A DNA stretch of 64,000 bases from Micropterix aruncella (GCA_944548615.1 OX155978.1:2162787-2226786), one strand, 5' to 3'. Counted from the first letter of the stretch, positions 9,650-24,684 are shown. Program-made: numbers and translations. The notes: generated by a model from the sequence alone, not told the origin.

Positions 9650-10332
9650 GTTGAAATTCGCCGGGAACTAATGGGCCCTTGCTGAGTTGGCCACGAAGAC
9701 CCATTCTGTTCAGGGTTGGTCACACTCACGTTCAACACCCATCCGTCGACCTCTACGCATGAAGTTCGAGCCCGAGCAGGACTCTGGCCTTTGGGATAGT
9801 TTCCCCTAGGAGTCAACCTTCTGGCACTCCCGTACGGTCTGCCCACCGTGCGGCGTAATCCAATCGCTTGTGCACTCTGGCTAACAGTCGGAGGAGTCTG
9901 GAAGCAGTACTGTTTCCTATAGAGCGGGGGTGGTTGCGGACCTTACGGTGACTGCTCTTGAAACGACCATCGGCTACCCGATCCTGGGTGAACAGCCGGG
10001 CAGAGGATGCCGTGGTCCGCGATAGATTCGGTTTACACCGTTTCACCACTTCGTAAGGGAGAGGACCGAGCAAGCGACCTCGAACTCGTAACCAATCGAG
10101 AGACCGGAGTAATCTGGTCGCAATTGGAAGTAAGGGCATGAGGTAACATACCTGGTTATCTCGCGGATAAGGCGTTGGCCTCTTACGGTTATGTGGCGGA
10201 GCTTGACAGTGGACTGTTTTGTCCAAGTCTTCTGCGCTCACTTCACGGGAGATAGAACGAATAATCGTTAAAACTTCCTGAGGTGACGGGTTCGCCCGTT
10301 ATAGTTGACAACTCTATTTGTTGAAATTCGCC
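9650..10332 (-). mobile_element. Family A retroposon, full copy A2 with 13-bp TSD
   Basis: The element spans 9,663-10,319 (657 bp) and is flanked by perfect 13-bp direct repeats gttgaaattcgcc at 9,650-9,662 and 10,320-10,332. In its own direction (minus) it begins near 'ttgtcaactataacgggc' and ends 'gggcccattagttccc'. There is no poly(A) and no terminal inverted repeat. Long target duplications without TIRs are typical of retroposition by non-LTR machinery. A 142-codon frame on the minus strand (10,241-9,813) opens MSAEDL and shares its C-terminal part with other copies. I recognise no domain in it. Confidence 0.8.
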
Positions 10333-10453
10333 AGATAAGAAAACGAAATATATTATATTTATATGTTTATTCTTCGGAAAACATACAGAGCTTCATTAAT
10401 TATGGCAAGTTACACTAGCCAAACAAATTTAGTTTTTTTTGTAATAGTTTATC

Positions 10454-10745
10454 TTTGAGCCCGAATGCGTTTCTTTGTGTACTAATACTGAAATTAGTCC
10501 AAGCGAACGAGATAGAGCAATACGTTAGAGCGGAATATGAAACGAACAATCGTCAATAAAAACTACCTTTCTAACTTATAGTCATCCGAATAAATTTGAA
10601 CAGATGCTTTATCTTTAGTTGGTTGTTTTAATGCGAAAAAGTGACAACCATTCATTTCACATTTCACCCTAGCATATCGGTGTGTCTCGTTCACACGAAC
10701 TAATTTCCGATTTTAGTTCACGAAGAAACGTAATCGAGACCTTTA
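10454..10745 (-). repeat. Family D fold-back MITE, copy 1
   Basis: This ~290-bp element has long, imperfect terminal inverted repeats. One end reads 'cccgaatgcgtttctttgtg', and the other, in reverse complement, 'ctcgattacgtttcttcgtg'. The arms stay complementary for about 80-90 bp. It has no coding capacity. The same family occurs at 40,122-40,422 and, partly, at about 39,530-39,606. Confidence 0.6.
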
Positions 10746-11045
10746 TGTTTTAATCTTAGATTGCTGAACGCGGAAATGTTATTGAAAATGCAAGTTTAGC
10801 TCTTGTTTCATAGTTATTGAAGCTTTTCGTAATTGTCCTTAAAAGCCTATGCATGTATTTAACCCTGTAGTTCGTCCTCGGAGGAAGGTCACTGATGGCG
10901 CAATTGCTTGTATTCTGTTGCTGTTGATTTCCTGATAAGCGTCCAGCAATAATCCGCTAACATTGAGAGCCGGTCCACACGATGCGGTGCGGCGCCGAAC
11001 CGCAAAGATGTCGCCGTATGGGCGTGCACACATACATCTTGCGGT
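10746..11045. other. Unassigned segment with GC-rich inverted motif
   Basis: Nothing coding is visible. At about 10,972-11,000 there is a GC-rich block, 'cacacgatgcggtgcggcgc', that recurs in variant form at 11,957-12,065 ('cacacgatgcggagcgg' and 'cacacggtgcgttccggcg'). This is probably a small dispersed repeat. Confidence 0.35.
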
Positions 11046-11692
11046 GTCAACTACAACGGGCGAGCCCGTCACCACAGGACGTTTTAACGATTAGTCGTTC
11101 TATCGCCCTGCAGTGAACGTAGAGACTTGGGACAGTACATTCTACGTCCAGCTACGTCACAACCCGTGAGAGTCCAACGCCTTACCGCGAGTAAGCCAGG
11201 AGTAAACCCGGCGGGCTCGAGATACTCGCGCCCTCACTTCCAATTGTAACCAGATTTCTCCGGTCTCTCGATTGGTTCCGAGTTCGAGGTCGCTTGCGCG
11301 GTCCTCTCCCTTATGAAGCGGTGAAACGGAGTGCACCGAATCTTCGCGGACCAAGGCGTCCTTTGCCCGCCTCTTACCCGGGATCGGATGGCCAATGGTC
11401 AATTCCAGAGCAGTCGCCATAAGGTACGCAACCACCCCCGCTCTATAGGAAACAATACAGTTCCCAGACTCCCCCGACTGTTAGTCGGAGAGCACAATCG
11501 ATTGGCTTGCGCCGCACGGAGTGCAGACCGTCCAGGGGCGCCAGAGGTTTGATTCCCAGGGGAGACTGGTTGACCCAGTGTCCTACCCAGGATTCGCACC
11601 CCATGCGAGGAGGCCGTCGGATGGGTGTTGACCCGTGAGTGTGACCGACCCTGGACACATGGGTCATCGTGGCCAACTCATCATGGGCCCGT
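11046..11692 (+). repeat. Family A retroposon, copy A3
   Basis: A near-full-length plus-strand copy, from 'gtcaactacaacgggcgagc' to 'gggcccgttaaccccc'. It keeps the conserved blocks 'gaggtcgcttgcgcggtcct' and 'ggatgggtgttgacccgtga'. A frame at 11,331-11,552 encodes a C-terminal string (KVRNHPRSIGN, ADRPGAPEV) found in copies A2 and A5 too. A clear target duplication is not visible. 'acacatac'-like sequence on both sides is suggestive only. Confidence 0.7.
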
Positions 11693-12105
11693 TAACCCCC
11701 ACACACACATACAGTGCACAGTCCGCAACGTTACAGAGACGCCACAGTGGGCGAATAGTGTTGTAGGTAACTGTACGTAGAACTAGTAAAATGAAGTAGC
11801 CAATGCCAATATCTCCTTCCTTGGTACTCATTTTAAACACATCGATTAAAAATCAACAAAAATACGTGAAAACAAATGAAACAGCCAAACATGTACCCTC
11901 CTTCGACTGCACTTAACAAGTGAGCGGTGCCGCCCTGGCGCATATTAGGGCCGGGTCACACGATGCGGAGCGGCTACGGCGCGGCCCCTGAGCGGTGCCG
12001 CTGCGGCGTCCTACATACAAATATCCATGATATGTCACACGGTGCGTTCCGGCGCCGCACCGCACGCAAACAGGTAATATTTTTTTTATGCTAAGCATGT
12101 CCTGT
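11693..12105. other. Unassigned segment with GC-rich repeat
   Basis: No gene recognised. It contains the second occurrence (about 11,948-12,065) of the GC-rich 'cacacgatgcgg' motif, here arranged as two partly inverted blocks. Confidence 0.35.
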
Positions 12106-12345
12106 TTCAACACCTTGGCTTGACTCCCGACGAGGGGACTCCTCGACGCTCAACAGCATAGACACGACATTTTGTATACTCATTCAGTTATGATAGCCTG
12201 TTCTAGGTTTAAGCAACACAAGACTGCGGCACCCAGGGTTGGCTTCCAACGAGAGAACTCCACAACGGTCAACAGCAAGCACACAACATTTTGTATACGC
12301 ATTCAATTATGGTGTCCTTTCTAAGTATCTCTATGACATGGCTAC
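12106..12345 (+). repeat. Family F tandem repeat, two degenerate units
   Basis: Two units of about 110-120 bp, each with a 'gactcctcgacg' or 'gaactccacaacgg' box, a 'caacagca' box and a 'cattttgtata' box followed by 'attca.ttatg'. The family reappears on the other strand at 38,748-39,115 and 48,061-48,428, and as a single plus-strand unit at about 44,108-44,213. Confidence 0.55.
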
Positions 12346-12420
12346 TACACTTATAAACAATTTTGTGGTCGGTAATTTTTTGTAAAAATTTTGTCTATTC
12401 TCTCTACAAGAAGTATATGT

Positions 12421-12619
<199 letters not shown>

Positions 12620-14105
12620 TGTAACGAAGCGCTCTTATCCCGATTGATCCAGGATCGCGTCGTTCTGGCATTAATAAAACGGTTTCCCGTTTCGAAACAC
12701 ATTTTCTCCTAATGTAAACAACACGTAAACAAAAGTGACGTTTGACAGGCATAAAGAAGAGAAGATCAGTACCATCGACAATAGACTCTCCGTAGTACAT
12801 TGGAATTGACGTCGGCCGTCAAATAATTCTTTGTTTCCAAAAATAAATAATAATTTAATATTACAGATTAACTGAGGTCGTTTCGTAATAAAATAATTTA
12901 TTAAAGTAATGACTTTCATTATGGTCGACGCAGCCGACGGCATCTCCTGCGCACGCGCATCCGTAACGTCGGTCTTTGCCAGTAGTATAAATAATACCGT
13001 AAACATTTACAGTTTTTATTAAAAATATATAATCAACGGTAAATAAAAAAAAGTAATTAAATCTAGGTGCATAGTCCCTGGAAAAATACTTGGATTTATA
13101 AGTCCACAGGGGAATTAAAATACGACAATAAAATACGACGCCGGATAGGTTTTCAAAATTTGGCGGGGAAATAAGCCGGATTTGAGAGGAAATCGTTCGC
13201 TATCTACCCAGTGTTGAAAAATTGTTAATTCAAAAATCTACAGCCGTCTCGGGCACTAGAGATCCCGGAAAGGAGTCCCGTGTAATATTTAAGTGGGATT
13301 ACGCATATTATTCCGGTGAGTTCTTGCTTGTGTTTTTGGTGCCGATCGGTGAATCCGTGTGGTGGGATAGCGGATGACTAGATTATCGGAACGGCAGGAG
13401 ATTCGCCGAGGGGCGGGTCGTCCCAGTCCCGGCTTCCTGTTCCTATTCCCGCGGAAATCTGGTTGACTTTAATCCTGTGTTCTCCCACAGGGATCTCGGT
13501 TATAATTTTGAATTCGCCGCGGCCGACTTCCATCGCCGAGCCGTCGTGCCATCGTGTTGCCAGCAACTGCCCCGACAATCTCCTCTTCGCCGGCTTTCCA
13601 TAGCCGAAATCATCGGGAGGGGAGCGATATCGGGACGCGCCTGAACCTAAGGAAGGCCCTTCTTCTTCTTCTTCGTCGTCGCCGAAATCGCCGACTGCTC
13701 CCGTCATCGGACGAGCGCGACCTACCCACATCAGCGATACCGACGAATATCCCGAAGACCGCGGATTCCTGGAGCGGAAACCTCGGGGGAATTGTCACTG
13801 GAGGACCTCGTCCTTAACCGTTCCCGTTTAAAATCGCTTACCGCCCTCCTTTACTGTAAACTTGCTAGCCGACCCTGGATAGGTCTCATGCTACTCACTT
13901 CATTTTAATATATTATATAATTCTCCAATTGCTAATTATAAATTTTATCTTATTCTTTTTTCTATCTATCATGTCATCATCTCCGTCACCGGTTCTACTG
14001 TTAATCTTTTTTACAATGTAACTATTTCGAAATTCTAGGAAATAAATTATACGTTACTACTTTACCGAGAGTTTTTCTAGCTATGGGAAAACTATATACG
14101 TTACA
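12620..14105 (+). repeat. Gypsy 5' LTR (1,486 bp)
   Basis: It starts TGTAAC and ends GTTACA, the canonical TG...CA inverted termini. Reading it against 19,981-21,466 I found no difference and the length is equal. A TATA-like box, TATAAAT, lies at 12,986-12,992 and AATAAA-type signals occur several times, including near 14,038 close to the 3' edge. Short frames inside it (for example one with acidic and arginine-rich triplet runs around 13,660-13,690) repeat exactly in the other LTR and show no protein-like features. At 1,486 bp the LTR is long for the family. Confidence 0.95.
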
Positions 14106-14108
14106 TTT

Positions 14109-14119
14109 TGGCGCCCAAC
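14109..14119 (+). promoter_or_regulatory. Primer binding site, tRNA-Lys type
   Basis: TGGCGCCCAAC starts 3 bp after the LTR. It is complementary to the 3' end of insect tRNA-Lys (...GTTGGGCG plus CCA) over 11 nt, the same primer used by Drosophila gypsy. Complementarity stops at the next base. Confidence 0.8.
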
Positions 14120-14384
14120 ATTTACTATATATAGCAAATTTACACTATATCTAAAAATTTTAATAAAAAAAAATAAAAAAAAATATATTTTTTTTTAAAA
14201 ATATCTTCATAAAACTAGCTTTTCTATGATTCTGCAAATAAATAAATATAAGCGGTAAGCGGTAGTAAACAACCAAATTCTTTTTCAGCCTTGCAGCCTC
14301 AACTTTGGTGAGTCGTTTGTTGTTTTTGATAGTTTAGTCGTTCCGTGTCGCGATTCGATTGACTCGTATTGACATTGAAATCAC

Positions 14385-15830
14385 ATGCAAGAAATCACCA
14401 TGCCTTTAAAATATAAGCTGCTTCGTAAGACGGAATTAGATTTTGAAATATCAATAAGAGGTGGAACTCCCAGGGAAAATGTAGAAAGTAACAGATCGTT
14501 GATGCGTGATCTGTTAGAAATCAATCCCGATACTTCTTATCCATATAAGCCAGAAAATGAAAAGGATATTTTAAACTCAATATTGAGGATTAAAGCTGAT
14601 ATAAAAGCCATTAAAACAAATATTGAACCAGTAAATCCTGCCATTTTCAATGAAAATTTCAATTCGATAAATCGTAGGTTTGAAATAACGACGGATATGC
14701 CTGTCTATTTAGCGGAATTTTGGGATTCTATAAAGGAGCTGTGGGAATCTTTTAATCAAATGAAAACGCAAACTCCACAACATTCAACAAGCGACGTAAC
14801 AAAAAGCTCAGAAAGCTCCGTCTCAAATAGCGTTATTAACAGCGATAGCAATATAGCGGTTGCTTTACAAAATATCTCGTCAAATAACCAAACCGATACG
14901 ACAGATTTGACATCTAGTAAATTAAATAATAATACAATAGTCAAAAATAGTCATCCGGGTACATTAGAAAGTACTCTCGATATTCATAATGGTCGTCCGG
15001 TAGACATATCGAAGCTGCGGTTATCCTACGATGGGAAGAGCTGCGTTTTCGAATTTTTGGAAAGAGTCGAGGAGCTTGCTGCCAGCCGTAGCATATCGGA
15101 GAGCGCACTTCTTAGAGGACTTCCAGAGTTACTCAGCGGTAACGCGCTGCAATTCTATCGCCAGACTAAAGGGTCCGTTCATTCCTGGTACGAGTTTCGA
15201 CAGATCCTGAAAGACAAATATCAGCCTGAGGATTATCAGTTTAGGTTATCTAAGGAAATTTATGTTAGAACTCAAGGGAAACAAGAGACAGTATCCGATT
15301 ATTTTGCAACAATGGATACCTTATTCGGTAGGTTGGCGAGGCCAATGTCTGAGGGACAAAAATTAGACATACTTTTGAGGAACGTCCGTCCCGTTTATTC
15401 GAACCAGCTAGGTCTATTAGAACCGGATTCTGTACATAAGTTGCAGACATTTTGTGAGCGCCTGGAAAGAAATCATTCTCGATCCAAATTCTTTTCGGAA
15501 ACTCCGGCGGATTTCTTATCAACCTCACCACGGCCAGTTGTCAGTGTGGATCGTCCGAATGTTTCCGTTGGTAAGGAAATACCTGGAAACAATAAAATAA
15601 GTCAGCAACATTCCCGCATTTTTGCAGTTCGTACATTTGGTCAAAGACGACCTTGTCTGAGGTGCGATACGACAGATCATCCAGGTTTCCGTTGTCCTCG
15701 CAGTAAAGAAATCCTGTGTTTTCGGTGCAAAGCACCCGGGCAGAAAATGCCGACTTGCACCAACTGTAAGGCTAAAGGAGACACTAAGGGAATTGCAGAT
15801 CAAAAATACATGTCAAAAAACGAGGAATAG
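14385..15830 (+). CDS. gag: Gag polyprotein
   Basis: A 481-residue capsid/nucleocapsid precursor that packages the element's RNA into cytoplasmic particles. The start is the first ATG of the frame, and a second ATG follows five codons later. The N-terminal ~190 residues are low in recognisable motifs. The middle (about 205-370) has the helical retrotransposon-gag look: LLRGLPELLSGNALQFYR, then SWYEFRQILKDKY and the QGKQETVSDYFATMDTLFGR block. Near the C-terminus lie a zinc knuckle CLRCDTTDHPGFRC (C-x2-C-x4-H-x4-C) and a second, CFRCKAPGQKMPTC, in which the histidine is glutamine. A CTNC follows. The frame ends at a TAG at 15,828-15,830 next to a predicted -1 frameshift site. No interrupting stop is present. 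Confidence 0.9.
   Translation: MQEITMPLKYKLLRKTELDFEISIRGGTPRENVESNRSLMRDLLEINPDTSYPYKPENEKDILNSILRIKADIKAIKTNIEPVNPAIFNENFNSINRRFEITTDMPVYLAEFWDSIKELWESFNQMKTQTPQHSTSDVTKSSESSVSNSVINSDSNIAVALQNISSNNQTDTTDLTSSKLNNNTIVKNSHPGTLESTLDIHNGRPVDISKLRLSYDGKSCVFEFLERVEELAASRSISESALLRGLPELLSGNALQFYRQTKGSVHSWYEFRQILKDKYQPEDYQFRLSKEIYVRTQGKQETVSDYFATMDTLFGRLARPMSEGQKLDILLRNVRPVYSNQLGLLEPDSVHKLQTFCERLERNHSRSKFFSETPADFLSTSPRPVVSVDRPNVSVGKEIPGNNKISQQHSRIFAVRTFGQRRPCLRCDTTDHPGFRCPRSKEILCFRCKAPGQKMPTCTNCKAKGDTKGIADQKYMSKNEE
15815..15821 (+). promoter_or_regulatory. Predicted -1 ribosomal frameshift site A-AAA-AAC
   Basis: The heptamer AAAAAAC has the gag codons AAA (15,816-15,818) and AAC (15,819-15,821), exactly the X-XXY-YYZ register used by retroviral -1 slippery sites. 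It lies two codons before the gag stop. Slipping back one base enters the pol frame, which is open from there through the annotated pol start. Confidence 0.75.
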
Positions 15831-15871
15831 GCGCTACGAAGGAGAATAATCTAAAACCATGGAAAGGAAAG

Positions 15872-18800
15872 GTGAGAGATGGCCAGTATAGGATAGGTCA
15901 CGCGGCAGCAGATGTAACGCGTACAGTAACAATAGTGCCATCTACTGAGGCCTGCCAGTCCCCATTACAGGTTAATAGCTTTTATAGTCCGGCGAGTAGC
16001 GCCAATAATTTACTTTATTTAGAAATACAGTTTGGATGTCATAAACTTCTAGGTTTATTGGATTCGGGGTCTTCCCTTAATATAATCGGATCTAATGCCC
16101 ATATAGAAATAATAAAACAAGGATTTTTAATAGAAAAATGTTCACCTTTTGCGGTAACGTCTGCAAACGGTATAAAATCGTTTTGCACGGGTGCAATGTT
16201 ATTGCCAATAACTATAAAAGGTACAACCAAATCATGCAAATTTTATATAATTCCAGCAATAGAGATTCCACTCATTTTAGGGATACAGATATGGAAAAGC
16301 TTCGGTTTAGTACCAAACGACATTGAATTTTTGAAATCTCCGGTCGCATCGGACATTAATACTTGTCGCCTGTCGGAACCGATAATAACGGAATACGAGA
16401 ATTTGACCATGGACCAGCAATTGTTAGCCGATAATATAATTCGGCAATACAAGGAAATCTCTACTGAAAAAATGGGGTTAGGTAGAACGACATTACTCGA
16501 GCACGTGATTGATACGGGCGATGCTCAGCCAATTAAGCAGCGTTCTTACAGATTACCACCGTCCAAATTAGAGGCACTGAATGTCGAAGTTGATAGAATG
16601 CTAAGTTTGGACGTCATTGAACCAGCAATAAGTCCGTGGAATAATCCGGTTTTAATGGTTCCAAAAAAAGACGGTACCTTTAGATTTTGTTTGGACTCAA
16701 GGAAATTGAACGGAGTAACCAAAAAATACGCGTATGGATTGCCTTTTATATCTGATATACTAGACAATTTGGGAAACTCCCATTATTTGTCGTCGATCGA
16801 CTTGAGTTCAGCGTTCTGGCAAGTTCCGATTTCCAAAGACTCCAGACCGAAAACCGCATTTGCAGTCCCATACAGGAATAGCTACCAATTTAAGGTGACA
16901 GCCTTCGGTGTGTCCAATGGCTGCGGAATATTACAGAGCTTGATGGATTCTTTGATAGGACCAGCGTTTCAAAAAAAGGTATTTGTATACTTGGATGATA
17001 TAATAGTGACAGGTTCGACGTTCGAAGAACACGCATCGCTTTTAACGCAGGTGTTAGATCAGTTGAGGGCAGCCAATCTTTCGATAAGTTTTGGGAAATC
17101 AAAATTCTTTAGGTCCGAACTAAAATATTTAGGACATGTGGTTGACCGTTTCGGGCTGAGGGTGGATCCAGCGAAGGTATCGGCAATTACATCATTCCCG
17201 CAACCTAAGTCCAAAAAGGAAGTTCGAAGGTTCCTGGGAATGGCCTCGTGGTACCGTCGGTTCATAGAAGGATTTGCAACTAAGGCCGCCCCTTTAAACA
17301 AATTAACGTCGACAAAAGCGGGGTCTCCGAAATTCGCTTGGAGCCAGGAGGCGGAGGACGCATTTAATAGCTTAAAAGCAGCGATATCCTCGGCACCCGT
17401 CTTGTCGTGTCCCAATTACGAATTACCCTTTCGAGTATATACGGACGCATCCGCATACGGAACAGGAGGTGTATTAACACAGGGTGAAGGAGAAGATGAA
17501 AAACCAGTAGCGTTTACTAGTCGAACATTAACGGCAGCCGAGAGAAATTTCTCGGCTACGGAACGCGAAAGTCTCGCCGTTTTACATGCAGTAGAGCACT
17601 GGCGTTGCTATTTAGATACAGGAAAGGAGTTTGAAGTTCACACTGATCATGCGGCACTCCGGTGGTTCCTGACACTGGAATCGCCCTCAGGTCGGCTGGC
17701 GAGATGGGGTATACGCATGGCTCCTTATAACTTGCGGATAATCCACCGAAAGGGCAGTGAGCAGATTGTGCCAGACGCGTTGTCGCGAGCTCCTCTTGTA
17801 TCGGCAGTGTCGATATCTGAAACCAAGGACAACTGGTATAAACAACAATTTAACGGTGTCCTTAACAATCCACAAGCATTTAATAACCTGTCGATAGTAA
17901 ATGGCAAATTATATCGATTTAGTAGGGCAGATGGAGAAATTGATCCCGAATTTCAATGGAAGGAGGTCGTAATGCAAGAGGATCAAGAGAGACTAATGAA
18001 AAAATATCACGACCAGCCTACGGCAGGTCACTTGGGTATCTATAAAACCTACCACAGGCTTAGGCAACACTACTACTGGCCGGCTCTGTACCAGTCGGTG
18101 GTAAAATATATTGCCGAGTGCGACACGTGTATGTCGACAAAACACGGCACCGGACCACCCATAGGCCAAATGAATACACCTAAAAAGTGCAGCCGCCCCT
18201 TTGAATACATCGCTTGGGACGTCCACGGACCTCTCCCTATGACTAAAAACAGGCACCGGTACATACTGTTGGTGACTTGTTGCTTTAGTAAATATAGTAT
18301 AATAATACCTCTGAAGGAAGCTTCGGCGGCCTGCATGATACCACAAATAAAAGATAGGGTATTCCTAATCCACGGCATACCCAGGGTTATACTGTCCGAT
18401 AATGGTAAACCCTTCGTATCCAAAGAAATGAAGAAGTTCCTAAATGAATACAATATTCCATGTATCTTCACAACGCCATATTATACGCCTCAAGTAAATA
18501 CGGTCGAACGGTATAACCGAACACTGAATACAATGCTATCGGCCTACGTGGAAAAAAACCACAAGTCATGGGATGCACACTTACCGGAATATCAATATGC
18601 GATAAATTCAGCGAGGTCGGAATCCAGCGGGTTCAGCCCAAACTTTCTCGTGTACGGCCGTGAATTAGTGTCATCTGGCGAAATTTATACATCAATGACG
18701 GCAGCCGAAACTCAGGATGTTCTTTTATCACCGGATCTAGATGACAGGATGAATCGAGTAGGGCATCTGGAAAAAATATTCAAGGTGGTGAATAATAATT

Positions 18801-19108
18801 TACAAAGACAACACGATAAAAATAAGCGGTTGTACGACAAAGGACGTCATAATACCAACATAGAAGTGGGTGAAGTGATTTGGAAGAAAACCAGATTTTT
18901 GTCTGACAAGGGAAAAGGGTTCTCGGCGAAACTGGCCCCAAATTATGAACGGTTTCGTATTGCAGAAAAATTATCTGATACCGTATTTAAGCTAGAGTCG
19001 ATGAATGGAGAATTATTGCCCGGAACGTATCACTGCAAAGATTTTAAAATCCAAGCAAAGGCTCCTTATAATCCGAAGGATACGAAAAGGATCGCCGAGA
19101 GAGAATAG
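15872..19108 (+). CDS. pol: Pol polyprotein: protease, RT, RNase H, integrase
   Basis: The stretch given encodes 1,078 residues, but it opens at GTG with no good ATG. The frame is open upstream into gag, so it is best read as a -1 frameshift product starting at 15,815. Residues ~50-145 are an aspartic protease (LLDSGSSLNIIG, catalytic D64). Residues ~225-425 are the reverse transcriptase (D310 in SSIDLSSAF, active site YLDD at 373-376). RNase H follows at ~518-640 (YTDAS, TERESLAV, HTDHA, DALSRA). The integrase has an HHCC zinc domain (H713, H720, C750, C753) and a DDE core (D783, D843, E879). Motif B of the RT reads FGVSNGCGILQSLMD, unlike the common SNAPATFQ. The frame ends at a TAG at 19,106-19,108. 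No inactivating change is visible. Confidence 0.93.
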   Translation: MRDGQYRIGHAAADVTRTVTIVPSTEACQSPLQVNSFYSPASSANNLLYLEIQFGCHKLLGLLDSGSSLNIIGSNAHIEIIKQGFLIEKCSPFAVTSANGIKSFCTGAMLLPITIKGTTKSCKFYIIPAIEIPLILGIQIWKSFGLVPNDIEFLKSPVASDINTCRLSEPIITEYENLTMDQQLLADNIIRQYKEISTEKMGLGRTTLLEHVIDTGDAQPIKQRSYRLPPSKLEALNVEVDRMLSLDVIEPAISPWNNPVLMVPKKDGTFRFCLDSRKLNGVTKKYAYGLPFISDILDNLGNSHYLSSIDLSSAFWQVPISKDSRPKTAFAVPYRNSYQFKVTAFGVSNGCGILQSLMDSLIGPAFQKKVFVYLDDIIVTGSTFEEHASLLTQVLDQLRAANLSISFGKSKFFRSELKYLGHVVDRFGLRVDPAKVSAITSFPQPKSKKEVRRFLGMASWYRRFIEGFATKAAPLNKLTSTKAGSPKFAWSQEAEDAFNSLKAAISSAPVLSCPNYELPFRVYTDASAYGTGGVLTQGEGEDEKPVAFTSRTLTAAERNFSATERESLAVLHAVEHWRCYLDTGKEFEVHTDHAALRWFLTLESPSGRLARWGIRMAPYNLRIIHRKGSEQIVPDALSRAPLVSAVSISETKDNWYKQQFNGVLNNPQAFNNLSIVNGKLYRFSRADGEIDPEFQWKEVVMQEDQERLMKKYHDQPTAGHLGIYKTYHRLRQHYYWPALYQSVVKYIAECDTCMSTKHGTGPPIGQMNTPKKCSRPFEYIAWDVHGPLPMTKNRHRYILLVTCCFSKYSIIIPLKEASAACMIPQIKDRVFLIHGIPRVILSDNGKPFVSKEMKKFLNEYNIPCIFTTPYYTPQVNTVERYNRTLNTMLSAYVEKNHKSWDAHLPEYQYAINSARSESSGFSPNFLVYGRELVSSGEIYTSMTAAETQDVLLSPDLDDRMNRVGHLEKIFKVVNNNLQRQHDKNKRLYDKGRHNTNIEVGEVIWKKTRFLSDKGKGFSAKLAPNYERFRIAEKLSDTVFKLESMNGELLPGTYHCKDFKIQAKAPYNPKDTKRIAERE

Positions 19109-19967
19109 ATTCATATTATCAAATTGGTCACAGAACACTTGTTCGCATCAAAATAATTGGCGATAGATTAGGCCGTATGGAGTAAAATCACGTTCGTTTT
19201 TACTCAATTAGGTCCTTTAAATTAAATACAAACCTTGATCACATACTTTAAGTATTAGCAAATATTGAGGGTTAGTAAATACAATTATAATAATAATAAT
19301 AATAAAATAGTAAAAACACAAGATAAATACCTGCGAGATGCGGATGCTCCCGTCAGCAGTGCAGTGTGCGAGCCAAGTAGTTAAAAGTACAGCGAGAACT
19401 CAGTTCAGTGATTAAGCTTCTGAAATGTAAAGGCAAGTGTGAAATTGCTGGAGTGATTCTGTATAATCGTATAGAAAACCCAGAATCGTGACAGGACTGG
19501 TGCGGCGGTTAGCCGTTCTCAGAAGGAAGCATGGGAATGGATGTAAGAGAAGCACGAAAGAGAAGAGTGAATGATTTATTTCTGGTAATGTAGCACTGCG
19601 GACAGGGGGAATGGACAGGGCTGTGAGAGGCGGGGGGATATCACTGTCAGAAGGAGAGGGTCCCGTATTCTTATACCCAAATACTCTTCGACCCAGATGG
19701 GCGAAGGCCGGCTCGTCTTTCATGTCCATAAGTTCCCTAACATTGTATGTCCGTAAATAAATTACGTGCGTAGAGCGCAACAGAGCTTGTACTAAGAAAG
19801 AGTTCCGTTGAAACTAACGCGAGAACAAGTTAAAATACATTTTTTTTAAAAATAAAAACATGGCAAAGTAAGGTTATGTCGGTCACAACATAGTGTACGG
19901 TTGGTGTACGGTTAAGTGAGTGAATACTTACAAAAAAATTTCGCACGATCCCGTAAATTTTTTCGGC
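19109..19967 (+). other. Gypsy 3' non-coding region, no env
   Basis: About 860 bp between pol and the polypurine tract. No frame resembles an envelope: there is no signal peptide, furin-like site or transmembrane segment in a plus-strand frame. A 122-codon antisense frame at 19,780-19,412 has no recognised motif. An AAT triplet run lies near 19,288-19,306. Confidence 0.6.
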
Positions 19968-19979
19968 GAGAAGGAGGGG
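19968..19979 (+). promoter_or_regulatory. Polypurine tract
   Basis: GAGAAGGAGGGG, followed by one C, lies immediately before the 3' LTR. This is the expected priming site for plus-strand DNA synthesis. Confidence 0.85.
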
Positions 19980-19980
19980 C

Positions 19981-24684
<4,704 letters not shown>

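Noticed and set aside
13378..13817. 117-, 87- and 62-codon frames inside the LTR, repeated at 20,739-21,178
   Set aside because: They are identical only because the LTRs are identical, they overlap on both strands, and they reflect GC-rich triplet runs.
19412..19780. 122-codon antisense frame after pol as a possible env or accessory gene
   Set aside because: Wrong strand for env, no signal peptide, transmembrane segment or cleavage motif, and no recognised domain.
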